From assembly GCF_027533625.1 (NCBI RefSeq), contig NZ_JAQAGZ010000002.1, positions 248,001-312,000 on the forward strand: a stretch of DNA of 64,000 nucleotides, read 5' to 3'. Position 1 is the stretch's first letter. Each line of letters begins with the position of its first letter. A program made the position numbers and the translations under genes. The DNA comes from Paenibacillus gyeongsangnamensis (GTDB lineage: Bacteria; Bacillota; Bacilli; Paenibacillales; NBRC-103111). Below are positions 26,279 through 34,554 of this stretch, piece after piece. Below the pieces are notes generated by a model. It searched no databases and was not told the origin of the DNA. It was given only the letters and a program-made list of their open reading frames with translations.

Positions 26279-28345
26279 CTATTGGATCACATAGACGCCA
26301 TAAGGTTCCATTTTTACATCCCCGTGAAGCTTGCAGTTTTTGAGCAAATCAATAAATTCCGTGTTAAACCGTACCGTTTGTTCATGCCCCGAATAATTCA
26401 GCAAAAAGATGAAACTTTCCCCGGTACCGGGATGCTTTCGGATGCTTAGTTCAACAGGCTTCGGCAGTTCCATATGCCCTTCTATCGGCGAAACGATTCC
26501 AAGCTCCTCGATCAAGGAAGCAGCGGCGGTAAGCTCAAAAGCTGCACCGAAATAATAAGCGGTGCCTTCCCCGTACTTGTTCCTGACTAGAGCCGGCTTG
26601 CCGGCGTAATAAGTATCCTGATAAACGGCCAGAACCTCCGCAGCCGCGGATTCTACCCGCAAAATATCATTAAAGGCCTCACCCTTTAATTCCCGGGTAC
26701 CCGCTTGGGCCGTCATGATCACCGTCGGCGCCTGTTCATTGGGCCCTATTAAGGTGAAATCCTCCACCGTAATCCCGCACAGCTCTGCCGCGTAACCGGG
26801 CATTCTCATTCGCAGACAATGACCGTCTTTATTTTTATAGCCGCTGCGGCAGCCAAAAATGACCGTACCGCCTCGCCTTACATAATCCTTCAATACTTGT
26901 GCCGTCGCATCGAATAAAATCGCCGGATGCGGATAAACCAGTACCTTATATTTATTTAAATGCGAACAGTCCGCTTGATCCCTAAGATAAATAACATCGG
27001 CAGGTATATGATGATATTGAAGGGCTTTAAACCAGGCCGAGACACTTTTGCCCTGCATCTGTCCGTGCCACTTGTCCAGCTCTCCGTCCCATTCATTGTC
27101 GTAATCGCGAATAATCGCAATGTCCGCCTGATAGCGGGTGCCCACGATACGATCACCGACCTCAGCCAGTTCCCTGCCGATACCTGCCGCCTCCATTACT
27201 CTCCGGTTCGGTTCATTATGATAATCGTTAATGCCGTGCCAGTAAATTTCCGTTCCGAATACGGCGGTTCGCCAACGAAAGAACAGGATCATATCCGCAC
27301 CGTGCGCAATGGATTGATAAGTCCACAGCCGCATTTGTCCGGGCTTAGGCGATGGCATTTCCATTTTATTGACCCAGCCTCCCGGGCCCGACTGCTGCTC
27401 CATCACGCAAAAATTAGGGGAAATATCCCGGGCTACACTTAGGTTCAGGCTCCATTTGCGGTCTAGGAGAGGCTCTTCGCCCTTGTCAGGGTAGATCGTG
27501 CTGAAATTCGGATAGGAATCATACGAAATAAAATCTAGGCACGATTCCGTCAGGCTATGGCTGTCCAAGTGACCGAATATCCCGTTGGTGGTGACCCAAT
27601 GCCGGGGCGCGGCAATACGCAAAATGTCAGCCTGCAGCTGGGCAAAGGAGATCGCGCTATAGGAAATAAACCGCTTTTCATCCAATGCCTGATGAGGGTT
27701 AGGGGAATCGCTCACCGTAGGCCGCGTCAGATGAACTTGCTCCCAATCCGAATAGGTCTGGTTCCAGAATACAGCTCCCCACGCTTCGTTAAGACGCTCC
27801 AGGTTGCCGTACTTCTTCTGTAGCCATTCCCGGAAGGCCTTATGATCCGCTTCGGAATAAAAAACATTGATTTCGCAGTTCAATTCGTTATCGATCTGCC
27901 ACCCCACCACAGCAGGATGGTTCTTATAATGCTCCGCCATTTTGCGGGTAATTTTGGCGCTTAATTCGCGGTAGACGGGCGAGTTATAATTATAATGCCT
28001 GCGCTGCCCGTGCTGATAAGAAACTCTCTGCTGAGAAACATTCAGCACTTCGGGATACTTGGCTGTGAGCCAAGCGGGAGGCGTTGCGGTCGGCGTCCCC
28101 AGAATGACTTCGATTCCATATTGATGAGCCAAATCCAGCACCTTATCGAACAATTCAAACCGGTATTCGCCTTCTCTAGGTTCAAACACGGACCATGCGA
28201 ATTCGGCGATACGAATGATCGAAAAATTCATTTTCTTCATTCGTTTCAAATCTTCTTCCCACATCTCTTCCGGCCACTGCTCCGGATAATAGCAAGCTCC
28301 CAGCCGAAAACGCGAAGCTTCGAGACTCTTTTCCAATTTCGTCAA
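26279..28345 (-). CDS. Beta-galactosidase, glycoside hydrolase family 42
   Basis: A 688-residue cytoplasmic GH42 enzyme (no signal peptide), the usual length. It hydrolyses terminal beta-galactosides with retention. The acid/base is Glu154 in WQIDNE and the nucleophile Glu316 in VMEQQSG; the substrate loop RRHYNYNSP precedes them. The A domain is a TIM barrel (to about 390), followed by a trimerisation domain and a small C-terminal beta domain. The start is a TTG at 28345, with AGAGGAG eight bases upstream. It is the last gene of an eight-gene operon that begins with a two-component system, so it probably acts on the galactoside brought in by the importer at 30-33 kb. Confidence 0.95.
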   Translation of the reverse strand: MTKLEKSLEASRFRLGACYYPEQWPEEMWEEDLKRMKKMNFSIIRIAEFAWSVFEPREGEYRFELFDKVLDLAHQYGIEVILGTPTATPPAWLTAKYPEVLNVSQQRVSYQHGQRRHYNYNSPVYRELSAKITRKMAEHYKNHPAVVGWQIDNELNCEINVFYSEADHKAFREWLQKKYGNLERLNEAWGAVFWNQTYSDWEQVHLTRPTVSDSPNPHQALDEKRFISYSAISFAQLQADILRIAAPRHWVTTNGIFGHLDSHSLTESCLDFISYDSYPNFSTIYPDKGEEPLLDRKWSLNLSVARDISPNFCVMEQQSGPGGWVNKMEMPSPKPGQMRLWTYQSIAHGADMILFFRWRTAVFGTEIYWHGINDYHNEPNRRVMEAAGIGRELAEVGDRIVGTRYQADIAIIRDYDNEWDGELDKWHGQMQGKSVSAWFKALQYHHIPADVIYLRDQADCSHLNKYKVLVYPHPAILFDATAQVLKDYVRRGGTVIFGCRSGYKNKDGHCLRMRMPGYAAELCGITVEDFTLIGPNEQAPTVIMTAQAGTRELKGEAFNDILRVESAAAEVLAVYQDTYYAGKPALVRNKYGEGTAYYFGAAFELTAAASLIEELGIVSPIEGHMELPKPVELSIRKHPGTGESFIFLLNYSGHEQTVRFNTEFIDLLKNCKLHGDVKMEPYGVYVIQ

Positions 28346-28382
28346 GCTGATCGCTCCTCTTCGTGAATCGGTTCTCTATATC

Positions 28383-28676
28383 CTATCCGGTCTTCCGCTT
28401 ACGCTGCACCTTCTCAAGAGAGGCATCGCTATGCAGAGTGGACATGCACAGCAATCGGCGACCGGACTCCAGCTCCTGCCCAGTAATCATGCAAAGCTCG
28501 GGCTGCTCTTGTATCACGTCACCCTCTACGACTTGGTATAGGCAAGTACGACATGTGCCGTTGCGGCAGGTGTACGGAATGTCCACTCCTTGACTGAGAG
28601 CCGCATCGAGAATAATTTCCCCTTCCTTGACCTCGAATTGCTTTTGATCCGGAAGCGTTACTTTATAGCTAGCCAT
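28383..28676 (-). CDS. Plant-type [2Fe-2S] ferredoxin
   Basis: A 97-residue soluble electron carrier. The cluster ligands are Cys37, Cys42, Cys45 and Cys77 (CX4CX2CX31C), in the context YTCRNGTCRTC. The ATG at 28676 overlaps the 3' end of the ferritin-like gene by 8 bases, so the two are translationally coupled; the longer open frame to 28754 is a shadow of that gene. Plant-type ferredoxins feed electrons to oxygenases, and the coupling suggests the upstream di-iron protein is its partner. No ferredoxin reductase gene is nearby. Confidence 0.9.
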   Translation of the reverse strand: MASYKVTLPDQKQFEVKEGEIILDAALSQGVDIPYTCRNGTCRTCLYQVVEGDVIQEQPELCMITGQELESGRRLLCMSTLHSDASLEKVQRKRKTG

Positions 28677-29967
28677 CCTGCATCGCCTCGAGCTGCTTAA
28701 TTTTGGCCTGGATGCGGCTCCGGAACGGCTCATAGTCCCACTCCCGACGCGCATTGTTGATCCAGGTGTTCCACCTGCTCGCAGCCTCCTCCAGCATATC
28801 CTCCATCGCGTCGATGTCGCCTTTCAGCCGGTGCAGAAGCCACTTGTGTCCGTACTGCATGTGAATGCTTTCATCCGCCCAGTCATAATCGAAGTCCTGC
28901 GCGCTCGCGGTATCGCCTTGACCGGAGAATTGACGCAGAAGACCGCTCTTCCAGCCGGGGGAGGCGGACTCGAACCTATGGATCAGCGCAAGGATCGCCA
29001 GCTCTCCGTGCTCGCTTTGGGAAATATAGTGATCGGCGACCATCGGAATGTCGACTCCGATCTCGAAGCCCCAGGCCTTTAGCCGCTCCTCTCCCATCAA
29101 GCAGTGCCGCAGCTCGTCATAGCACCAACGGGCCGTATCCGAATAAAATTCCCAGGGCATATCGTCCCACTTCCACATCATCGTAGCCGTTGCCTCGCAT
29201 GCCCACATTTCATTAATATGATTAATTCCCATATGAATTTGATGCTCCAGGAAGCTCGCATCCTCCGCCAAAAAATTGCTCGGCAGGTGGTATAGCGCCT
29301 TCTCGAAGCGGGGATCGCGCACCGGCACAAGCGGAAGCTCGTAGGCAGGCCACCCGAGCAAAGCCTGATACCGGCTTTCGTCAAGAGAGTCCGTCTTCTC
29401 TACTCCGAGAATGCCGCCGATATCCCGCAGCAATTGGCTGAGCTCGGTCTGCCATAAGTCGATCTGCGGATGCAGCTGCGCCAAGGTGGGGTAAATGTCC
29501 TGAATGTCAAGAAGCTGCTCGCCTATTTCATCGGAATAACGCTTCATAAAAGCGACGGTTGGAGCATCATCCAGCGGATCAGCATCCTGAAGATACAGTT
29601 GATAGGCCATTTTAAGCGCCCGCTTCACCACAAAGTAAGCACCCTCAACAAACTCGCGGTCGTTGCGGCATCTTACAAGCAATTCCGCAAATTGCACAAG
29701 CTTGGGGTCATGATTTTGATCAATGTCGCGCCGTGGATAACGCATCTCCAGAACCCTTGTGCGAAGGGCGTCCGCCCTCAGGGAATCCTGCCACATATGC
29801 AGCGGGACGATCTTCTTTAATTCCCAGTTTGAAATGCTCGTCAGGTAACCCCCTGAGGTTCTCATAACCTCTTTCTCCATAAAAAACAACCTTTTAAGCA
29901 TTTCGGAAGCCGCTTCTACCGAACGTTTTTTTTGCTGCGCCATAGCCAGCATTTTTACCATCGGCAT
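28669..29967 (-). CDS. Predicted di-iron ferritin-like protein
   Basis: A 432-residue, mostly helical soluble protein. In the C-terminal half, candidate metal ligands follow the carboxylate-bridged di-iron pattern: Glu258 (or Glu253), Glu285xxHis288, Glu319 (or Glu322), Glu366xxHis369. That is the spacing of the ferritin/ribonucleotide-reductase/oxygenase superfamily. I cannot place it in a named family. The start at 29967 has AAGGTGG close by. It is sandwiched between permease and ferredoxin genes and shares 8 bases with the latter. An O2-dependent oxidation of the imported sugar or its aglycone is the simplest reading; a stress-type di-iron protein is the alternative. Confidence 0.7.
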   Translation of the reverse strand: MPMVKMLAMAQQKKRSVEAASEMLKRLFFMEKEVMRTSGGYLTSISNWELKKIVPLHMWQDSLRADALRTRVLEMRYPRRDIDQNHDPKLVQFAELLVRCRNDREFVEGAYFVVKRALKMAYQLYLQDADPLDDAPTVAFMKRYSDEIGEQLLDIQDIYPTLAQLHPQIDLWQTELSQLLRDIGGILGVEKTDSLDESRYQALLGWPAYELPLVPVRDPRFEKALYHLPSNFLAEDASFLEHQIHMGINHINEMWACEATATMMWKWDDMPWEFYSDTARWCYDELRHCLMGEERLKAWGFEIGVDIPMVADHYISQSEHGELAILALIHRFESASPGWKSGLLRQFSGQGDTASAQDFDYDWADESIHMQYGHKWLLHRLKGDIDAMEDMLEEAASRWNTWINNARREWDYEPFRSRIQAKIKQLEAMQDG

Positions 29968-30035
29968 ACACCACCTTGTGTTAGGGGATAACTTCCATGA
30001 TCATCATAGCAGCGCACCATACTCAGGCCCTGCCG

Positions 30036-30923
30036 TCAGCCTTTTACAGATCCCTCCATAAGACCGGATATCAGCTGCTTTTGAAACAGGAAGATGATGA
30101 GCAGCAGCGGAATGACGCTGATAACTGAGCCGGACATAATCAGCTCATATGGGGTGCGGTTTCCGCTTTCCAGCGCCCGAATCGCCAAGGAAATCGTTTG
30201 ATTCGAGGCGGAGCGCAGTATCACGCTCGGCCATAGGAAGTTGTTCCACTGTCCGACGAAGGTGACGATACCGAGGCTCGCGAAGGCCGGCTTCAGATTG
30301 GGCAGTACGACTCGGACAAACAGCCCGATCTCCGAGCAGCCATCTACGCGGGAGGCCTCCAGCAGCTCATTGTGAATGCCGGAGCAGTACTGCCTCATAA
30401 AGAAGATGCCGAATGCGCTTGCCACACCGGGCAAAATGACGCCCCACAGCGAATCCACCAGCCCCAAATTCCGATAGATGATGAAGAGCGGCACCATGGC
30501 AGTCTCCGCGGGCACCATCATCGAACCGAGCACGATCATAAACAGCAGCTTCTGACCGCGAAATTCATACTTGGCAAAAGCGAAGCCGGCGATGGAGTTA
30601 AAGAATAGGCTTAAGCCCGTGTACAGAATGGCTACAAAGAAGCTGTTGTAGAGAACGCGGCCGAAGTTATGCTCTGTAAAAAGCAGCTTAAAGTTAACCC
30701 ACTGCAGCGAATGGGGAAGCCAGACCGGCGGATTAAGAAAAATCTCTGCTCTCGTCTTAAGCGAGGAGCTGAACATCCAAAAAAGCGGGAACAGCATGAC
30801 CGCCGAGGTCAGCAAACAGAGCAGTAAAGCGGTGGTAAGGAGCAGTCTTTGCTTTGCCGTTTTGCCGGACCCGATTGCAGTCGGTCTGACGGCCGCCGTT
30901 GAAACCGATGCACTCATTTCCAT
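30036..30923 (-). CDS. Carbohydrate ABC transporter permease (MalG type)
   Basis: A 295-residue permease with six membrane helices and an EAA loop (LLEASRVDGCSEI). It follows its partner permease by 7 bases and precedes the ferritin-like gene by 68 bases. With the receptor at 31885-33246 it makes an importer that again lacks its own ATPase gene. Confidence 0.92.
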   Translation of the reverse strand: MEMSASVSTAAVRPTAIGSGKTAKQRLLLTTALLLCLLTSAVMLFPLFWMFSSSLKTRAEIFLNPPVWLPHSLQWVNFKLLFTEHNFGRVLYNSFFVAILYTGLSLFFNSIAGFAFAKYEFRGQKLLFMIVLGSMMVPAETAMVPLFIIYRNLGLVDSLWGVILPGVASAFGIFFMRQYCSGIHNELLEASRVDGCSEIGLFVRVVLPNLKPAFASLGIVTFVGQWNNFLWPSVILRSASNQTISLAIRALESGNRTPYELIMSGSVISVIPLLLIIFLFQKQLISGLMEGSVKG

Positions 30924-30930
30924 TTCCTCC

Positions 30931-31821
30931 TCACGAATTGTCGTCGCGGAACAGCTTCAGCTGCACAATCGTTAGCGTCATCATCAGAAAGAAGAAGCAA
31001 ACGGCAATGGAGGAAGCATAGCCGAAGTGGAAGTTTTGGAAGCTCTCCTGATATAACAATAGCACCGGTGTCGTCGTCGACTTCAACGGGCCGCCCTTCG
31101 TCAGAATAAACGGCTCTGTGAACAGAGAGAAGGTGCCAATCGTCGACAGAATCGTACAGAACGCAATGATTTTACGAATAAGCGGCACGGTTATCGACCA
31201 GAACGCTTGAGCCGGAGTAGCGCCGTCCATTTTCGCCGATTCGTAGAGATCTGCGGGAATATTTTGAAGTCCGGCCATAAGCAGTAGCATGTTGTAGCCC
31301 AGCCAGCGGTATAACACCATGAAGGCGACGGTCAGCTTGGCCCACCACGGGGAGTCCAGCCAAGGAATCGCTTCGTGGGTCCAGCCTGCGTTCATCAGCA
31401 ATTTATTGATGAGTCCGTCATGAGTGTTGAACATCATCGAAAATACGAAGGTCACCGCTACCACAGAGATAATGTTCGGCACGAAGAAGACCGTTCGAAA
31501 AAAGCCCTTCAGCTTCATCCACGATTGATTGAGCAGAACGGCGAACAGCAGCGCGAGCAGGATCATGACCGGCACGTAAAGCACGAACAGCTGGATGCTG
31601 TTCAATATGGAGTCCCAAAATTCACGATTTGATAGGAGATCCTTATAATTGTCCAAACCGATGAAGGCTTTGTTCGAGCTCCCGTTCCACTTTGTCAAGG
31701 AAATGTAAAAGGAAAACAGGAACGGATACAGCGAAAAAATCGCAAACAGGATAAAAAAGGGCATGATAAAAAGGTAAGGCGCCGTCTTGTACTGCCATCT
31801 CCACAGCCGATGCTGTCCCAT
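30931..31821 (-). CDS. Sugar ABC transporter permease (MalF type)
   Basis: A 296-residue permease with six membrane helices and an EAA loop (LYESAKMDGATPA). It lies 63 bases after the binding-protein gene. The pair belongs to the class that imports disaccharides and oligosaccharides such as lactose or galacto-oligosaccharides, which fits the GH42 enzyme in the same operon. Confidence 0.92.
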   Translation of the reverse strand: MGQHRLWRWQYKTAPYLFIMPFFILFAIFSLYPFLFSFYISLTKWNGSSNKAFIGLDNYKDLLSNREFWDSILNSIQLFVLYVPVMILLALLFAVLLNQSWMKLKGFFRTVFFVPNIISVVAVTFVFSMMFNTHDGLINKLLMNAGWTHEAIPWLDSPWWAKLTVAFMVLYRWLGYNMLLLMAGLQNIPADLYESAKMDGATPAQAFWSITVPLIRKIIAFCTILSTIGTFSLFTEPFILTKGGPLKSTTTPVLLLYQESFQNFHFGYASSIAVCFFFLMMTLTIVQLKLFRDDNS

Positions 31822-31884
31822 GATTGTTCACACCTTTCTTTTCGGAAGAAGGAGCCTCCCCTTCCGGGTCGACTCCTGCGCATC

Positions 31885-33246
31885 CTATTTCCGGTCTGCT
31901 TTCTTGCGAAGCTGGTCCGCCGCGTTCTTAAACGCTTCCGCAACCGGCGTCTTCTTCAGAAAAATTTGTGCGAAGGCATCGCTGGTCAGCTGGTTAGCAA
32001 GAGGGTAGTCCTTTGTATACGCTTGCGGATATACTTGCTTGACTGTCTCGGTGAAGATGGATTGTACCTTCTGTCCGCCGAAGTACTCGACAGGCTTCTG
32101 ATAGACCGGATCGCTATACGTCGTCTCCAATGAAGGAAAGAAGCCGGCTCCTTCGACATATTTGGTCTGCGAGCTTTCTTTGCCCAGCATGAATTCGATG
32201 AATTTCCAGGCCGCATCCTGATTTTTGGAGTTCTTGTTAATTGCCAGATTGGAGCCGCCGTCGTTGGCACTAGCCCACTTATCTCCTTCGCTCCACTTCG
32301 GCATCGGAGCGGCGGCCCACAGTCCCTTGTTGTCCGGTGCGATCCAGGATTGGAGCAGGCCTACATACCAGGAGGCGCCGATAATCGTAGCGACTTTGCC
32401 GTCTTTATAGCCGTTAAGCCACGCGTCCTTCCACGATTCGGCATCAAACGTATATCCATTGTTCATCATGTCGGTCAAATACTGCGCCGTCTCGATGACC
32501 TCCGGAGAATCCAACGTAACCTTGCCCTTATCGTCGAAGTACCACAGACCTCTTTGCCACAGCATCGATTCGAATATACGGTTATCGGATACGGACCTGG
32601 ACGAGCTGTTCATATAGGCACCGGTCTTCTCCTTGATGATCTTGGCGGCGTCCATATAATCCTTGGCCGTCCGAATTTTCTTCGCTACCTCTTGTGGGTC
32701 CGTCGGCAGTCCGGCCTTCTCGAAAATATCTTTGCGGTAAAACATGGCTACCGGACCGCTGTCCCAAGGCATGGCATATATTTTACCGTCCTTAGTAGCG
32801 TCAGACCACTTGAATTGGTTCATCTTGTCTTTGTAAGGCTTTACCTTCTCCGTCAAATCCGAGAGCCCGTTAATATCGACCATCTGCGCCATATGACTCG
32901 TCTCTAGGGTTACGACGTCAGGCACTTGATCGCCGGAATTGGCAGTCACGAGAAACTTTTGGTACAAATCCGAGCTCGCTATATCCTGGAACTCTACGTC
33001 GATATTCGGATACTGCTTCTTGAAGTCGTCCATGTTCAGCTTAAGAGCTTTATTCGAAGACTCCCAACCCCAGACAACCAGCTTTGCCGGCTTCGCTTCG
33101 GCTCCTTTCGATTGATCCGTTGTGGAGGAAGCGGCATTACCTTTGTCCGCACTGCCCGAGTCTCCATTGCTGCACCCAACGAGCGTCGAAGCCATTACCA
33201 TCATCAGAGCGGCTCCGGCCGCTGCTTTCGTCGTCCATCTCGCCAT
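31885..33246 (-). CDS. Extracellular sugar-binding lipoprotein
   Basis: A 453-residue family-1 binding protein with signal peptide and lipobox LVGC (Cys25), then a Gly/Ser/Ala-rich tether. The ATG at 33246 is chosen because AAGGGG lies 9 bases upstream; the frame is open to 33294. It begins the transporter part of the operon and has its own promoter (TATAAT at 33298-33293) behind the response-regulator gene, so it can be induced separately by the YesM/YesN-type pair. Confidence 0.92.
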   Translation of the reverse strand: MARWTTKAAAGAALMMVMASTLVGCSNGDSGSADKGNAASSTTDQSKGAEAKPAKLVVWGWESSNKALKLNMDDFKKQYPNIDVEFQDIASSDLYQKFLVTANSGDQVPDVVTLETSHMAQMVDINGLSDLTEKVKPYKDKMNQFKWSDATKDGKIYAMPWDSGPVAMFYRKDIFEKAGLPTDPQEVAKKIRTAKDYMDAAKIIKEKTGAYMNSSSRSVSDNRIFESMLWQRGLWYFDDKGKVTLDSPEVIETAQYLTDMMNNGYTFDAESWKDAWLNGYKDGKVATIIGASWYVGLLQSWIAPDNKGLWAAAPMPKWSEGDKWASANDGGSNLAINKNSKNQDAAWKFIEFMLGKESSQTKYVEGAGFFPSLETTYSDPVYQKPVEYFGGQKVQSIFTETVKQVYPQAYTKDYPLANQLTSDAFAQIFLKKTPVAEAFKNAADQLRKKADRK

Positions 33247-33292
33247 TTTTCTTTGCCCCTTCCTAATGAACATGTGGAGTAGTATTGTGTTC

Positions 33293-33319
33293 ATTATAGA
33301 TGCTATGTAAGCACTTACA
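33293..33319 (-). promoter_or_regulatory. Promoter with cre-like palindrome for the GH42 importer operon
   Basis: On the minus strand the -10 is TATAAT (33298-33293), with a weak TTTGTA-like -35 sixteen to seventeen bases before it. Between them lies TGTAAGCACTTACA (33306-33319), two perfect 6-base arms around CA. This is one base from the CcpA cre consensus centre (CG). A related half occurs upstream of the sensor-kinase gene at 36329-36342. Confidence 0.55.
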
Positions 33320-33381
33320 AACTGACAATTGTGGCGCTCACAGTGTTGATTTGTTAGCTTATCCGGGTGAAAACTGTGCGT

Positions 33382-34554
33382 TTAGGGGTGTATTTTTGTC
33401 TGCTGTCTGTACTCCGTCGGTGTAAGTCCCGTTTCCTTGCGAAACCATTTGCTGAAATATTTGGAATCGGGAATGCCTACGTGCTCTGCGATATCCTGCA
33501 GCCGCCATTCGGAGGATGCCAGCAGGGTCTGTGCCTGCTCCAAACGTCTCTTATCTATAAAATCCAGGAAGCTGACTCCGACCGAACGCTTGAAATGCAG
33601 ACTGAAATAGCTGCGGCTCAGTCCGACATGATCGGCGACATCCGCAGCCGAGATAGGCTCATGAAGATGAGCAAGCATAAAGGCAACTGCCTCCACGATA
33701 TTGTTGGGGCAGTCCGCTACAGACAGCCCGTAATCGCGCTTATAGCGATGCTGTAGCAAGAGCATTCGAATCGTCTCAAGCTTTTCCTCCGCACTCCGCA
33801 AGCCGTCCCGGACATTCGTGACAAGCTCCTCATCCGGAAGCTGAAGCTTTCGCAGCCAATCGCCGCATTCCGGATAGAGCTCTCGCGCAACTAGCAGAAT
33901 GACGCCCTGCTCGCCAAGCTGAAAGCGTAATAGCCGGGATCCCCGTATTAATCGTTCAGGCATGCGATCGGCTAACCGCTCCGCGCTGCTTCCGGCCAGA
34001 TGGATGACCGTGAGTGGGAAGCGCAGGAACGGATGCTTCTTTTCAAGGCGGCGCCACCATGATTGTACTTCGTTCTCCCCGTCGCCTGACAGCCAACCGA
34101 TAAGCTGCTCTTTGAGCTCAGGCGACACATCCAGAGACGCTTCCGGCCGCAAAGGCGCAGTGGCTTGCTTGATCTCGGCTTGTAATCTGCTTAGATACGA
34201 ATCGATTTCCTTCTCGTTGAAGGAAGTCTTCAACAGATATCCCGAAACCCCGTGCCTGATCCCTTCTTGCGCATATTTAAAATCGCTGTGACAGCTTACG
34301 AATAACACTTTCGTCTCGGGTGAAGCCTCTTTGATCTTCTTAAGCAGCTCCATTCCGTCCATTACGGGCATGGCAATATCACTAATAACCAAATCGGGAT
34401 GATGCTTGCGGAACTCCTCCCATGCCGTCTCTCCGTTGGCAGCGTCAGCCACGACCTCCATGTCATACTTGCTCCAGTCGACTATTGCCTTCAAGCCCTG
34501 CCTGACGAGCGGCTCATCATCTGCAATAAGTACCTTGATCTGCTTATCCTGCAT
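33382..34554 (-). CDS. Response regulator, YesN type (receiver + AraC HTH)
   Basis: A 390-residue regulator. The receiver domain (1-120) has acidic Asp12/Asp13, phospho-acceptor Asp59, a Ser near 87 and Lys109. The C-terminal domain (about 285-390) is an AraC-type double helix-turn-helix, with SRSYFSLHFKRSVGVSF followed by SKYFSKWFRKETG. The middle is variable linker. It overlaps the kinase gene by 11 bases, so the two are translationally coupled. The family activates adjacent sugar-import operons when the kinase senses an extracellular sugar or receptor complex; the target here is likely the 33246-26279 operon. Confidence 0.93.
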   Translation of the reverse strand: MQDKQIKVLIADDEPLVRQGLKAIVDWSKYDMEVVADAANGETAWEEFRKHHPDLVISDIAMPVMDGMELLKKIKEASPETKVLFVSCHSDFKYAQEGIRHGVSGYLLKTSFNEKEIDSYLSRLQAEIKQATAPLRPEASLDVSPELKEQLIGWLSGDGENEVQSWWRRLEKKHPFLRFPLTVIHLAGSSAERLADRMPERLIRGSRLLRFQLGEQGVILLVARELYPECGDWLRKLQLPDEELVTNVRDGLRSAEEKLETIRMLLLQHRYKRDYGLSVADCPNNIVEAVAFMLAHLHEPISAADVADHVGLSRSYFSLHFKRSVGVSFLDFIDKRRLEQAQTLLASSEWRLQDIAEHVGIPDSKYFSKWFRKETGLTPTEYRQQTKIHP

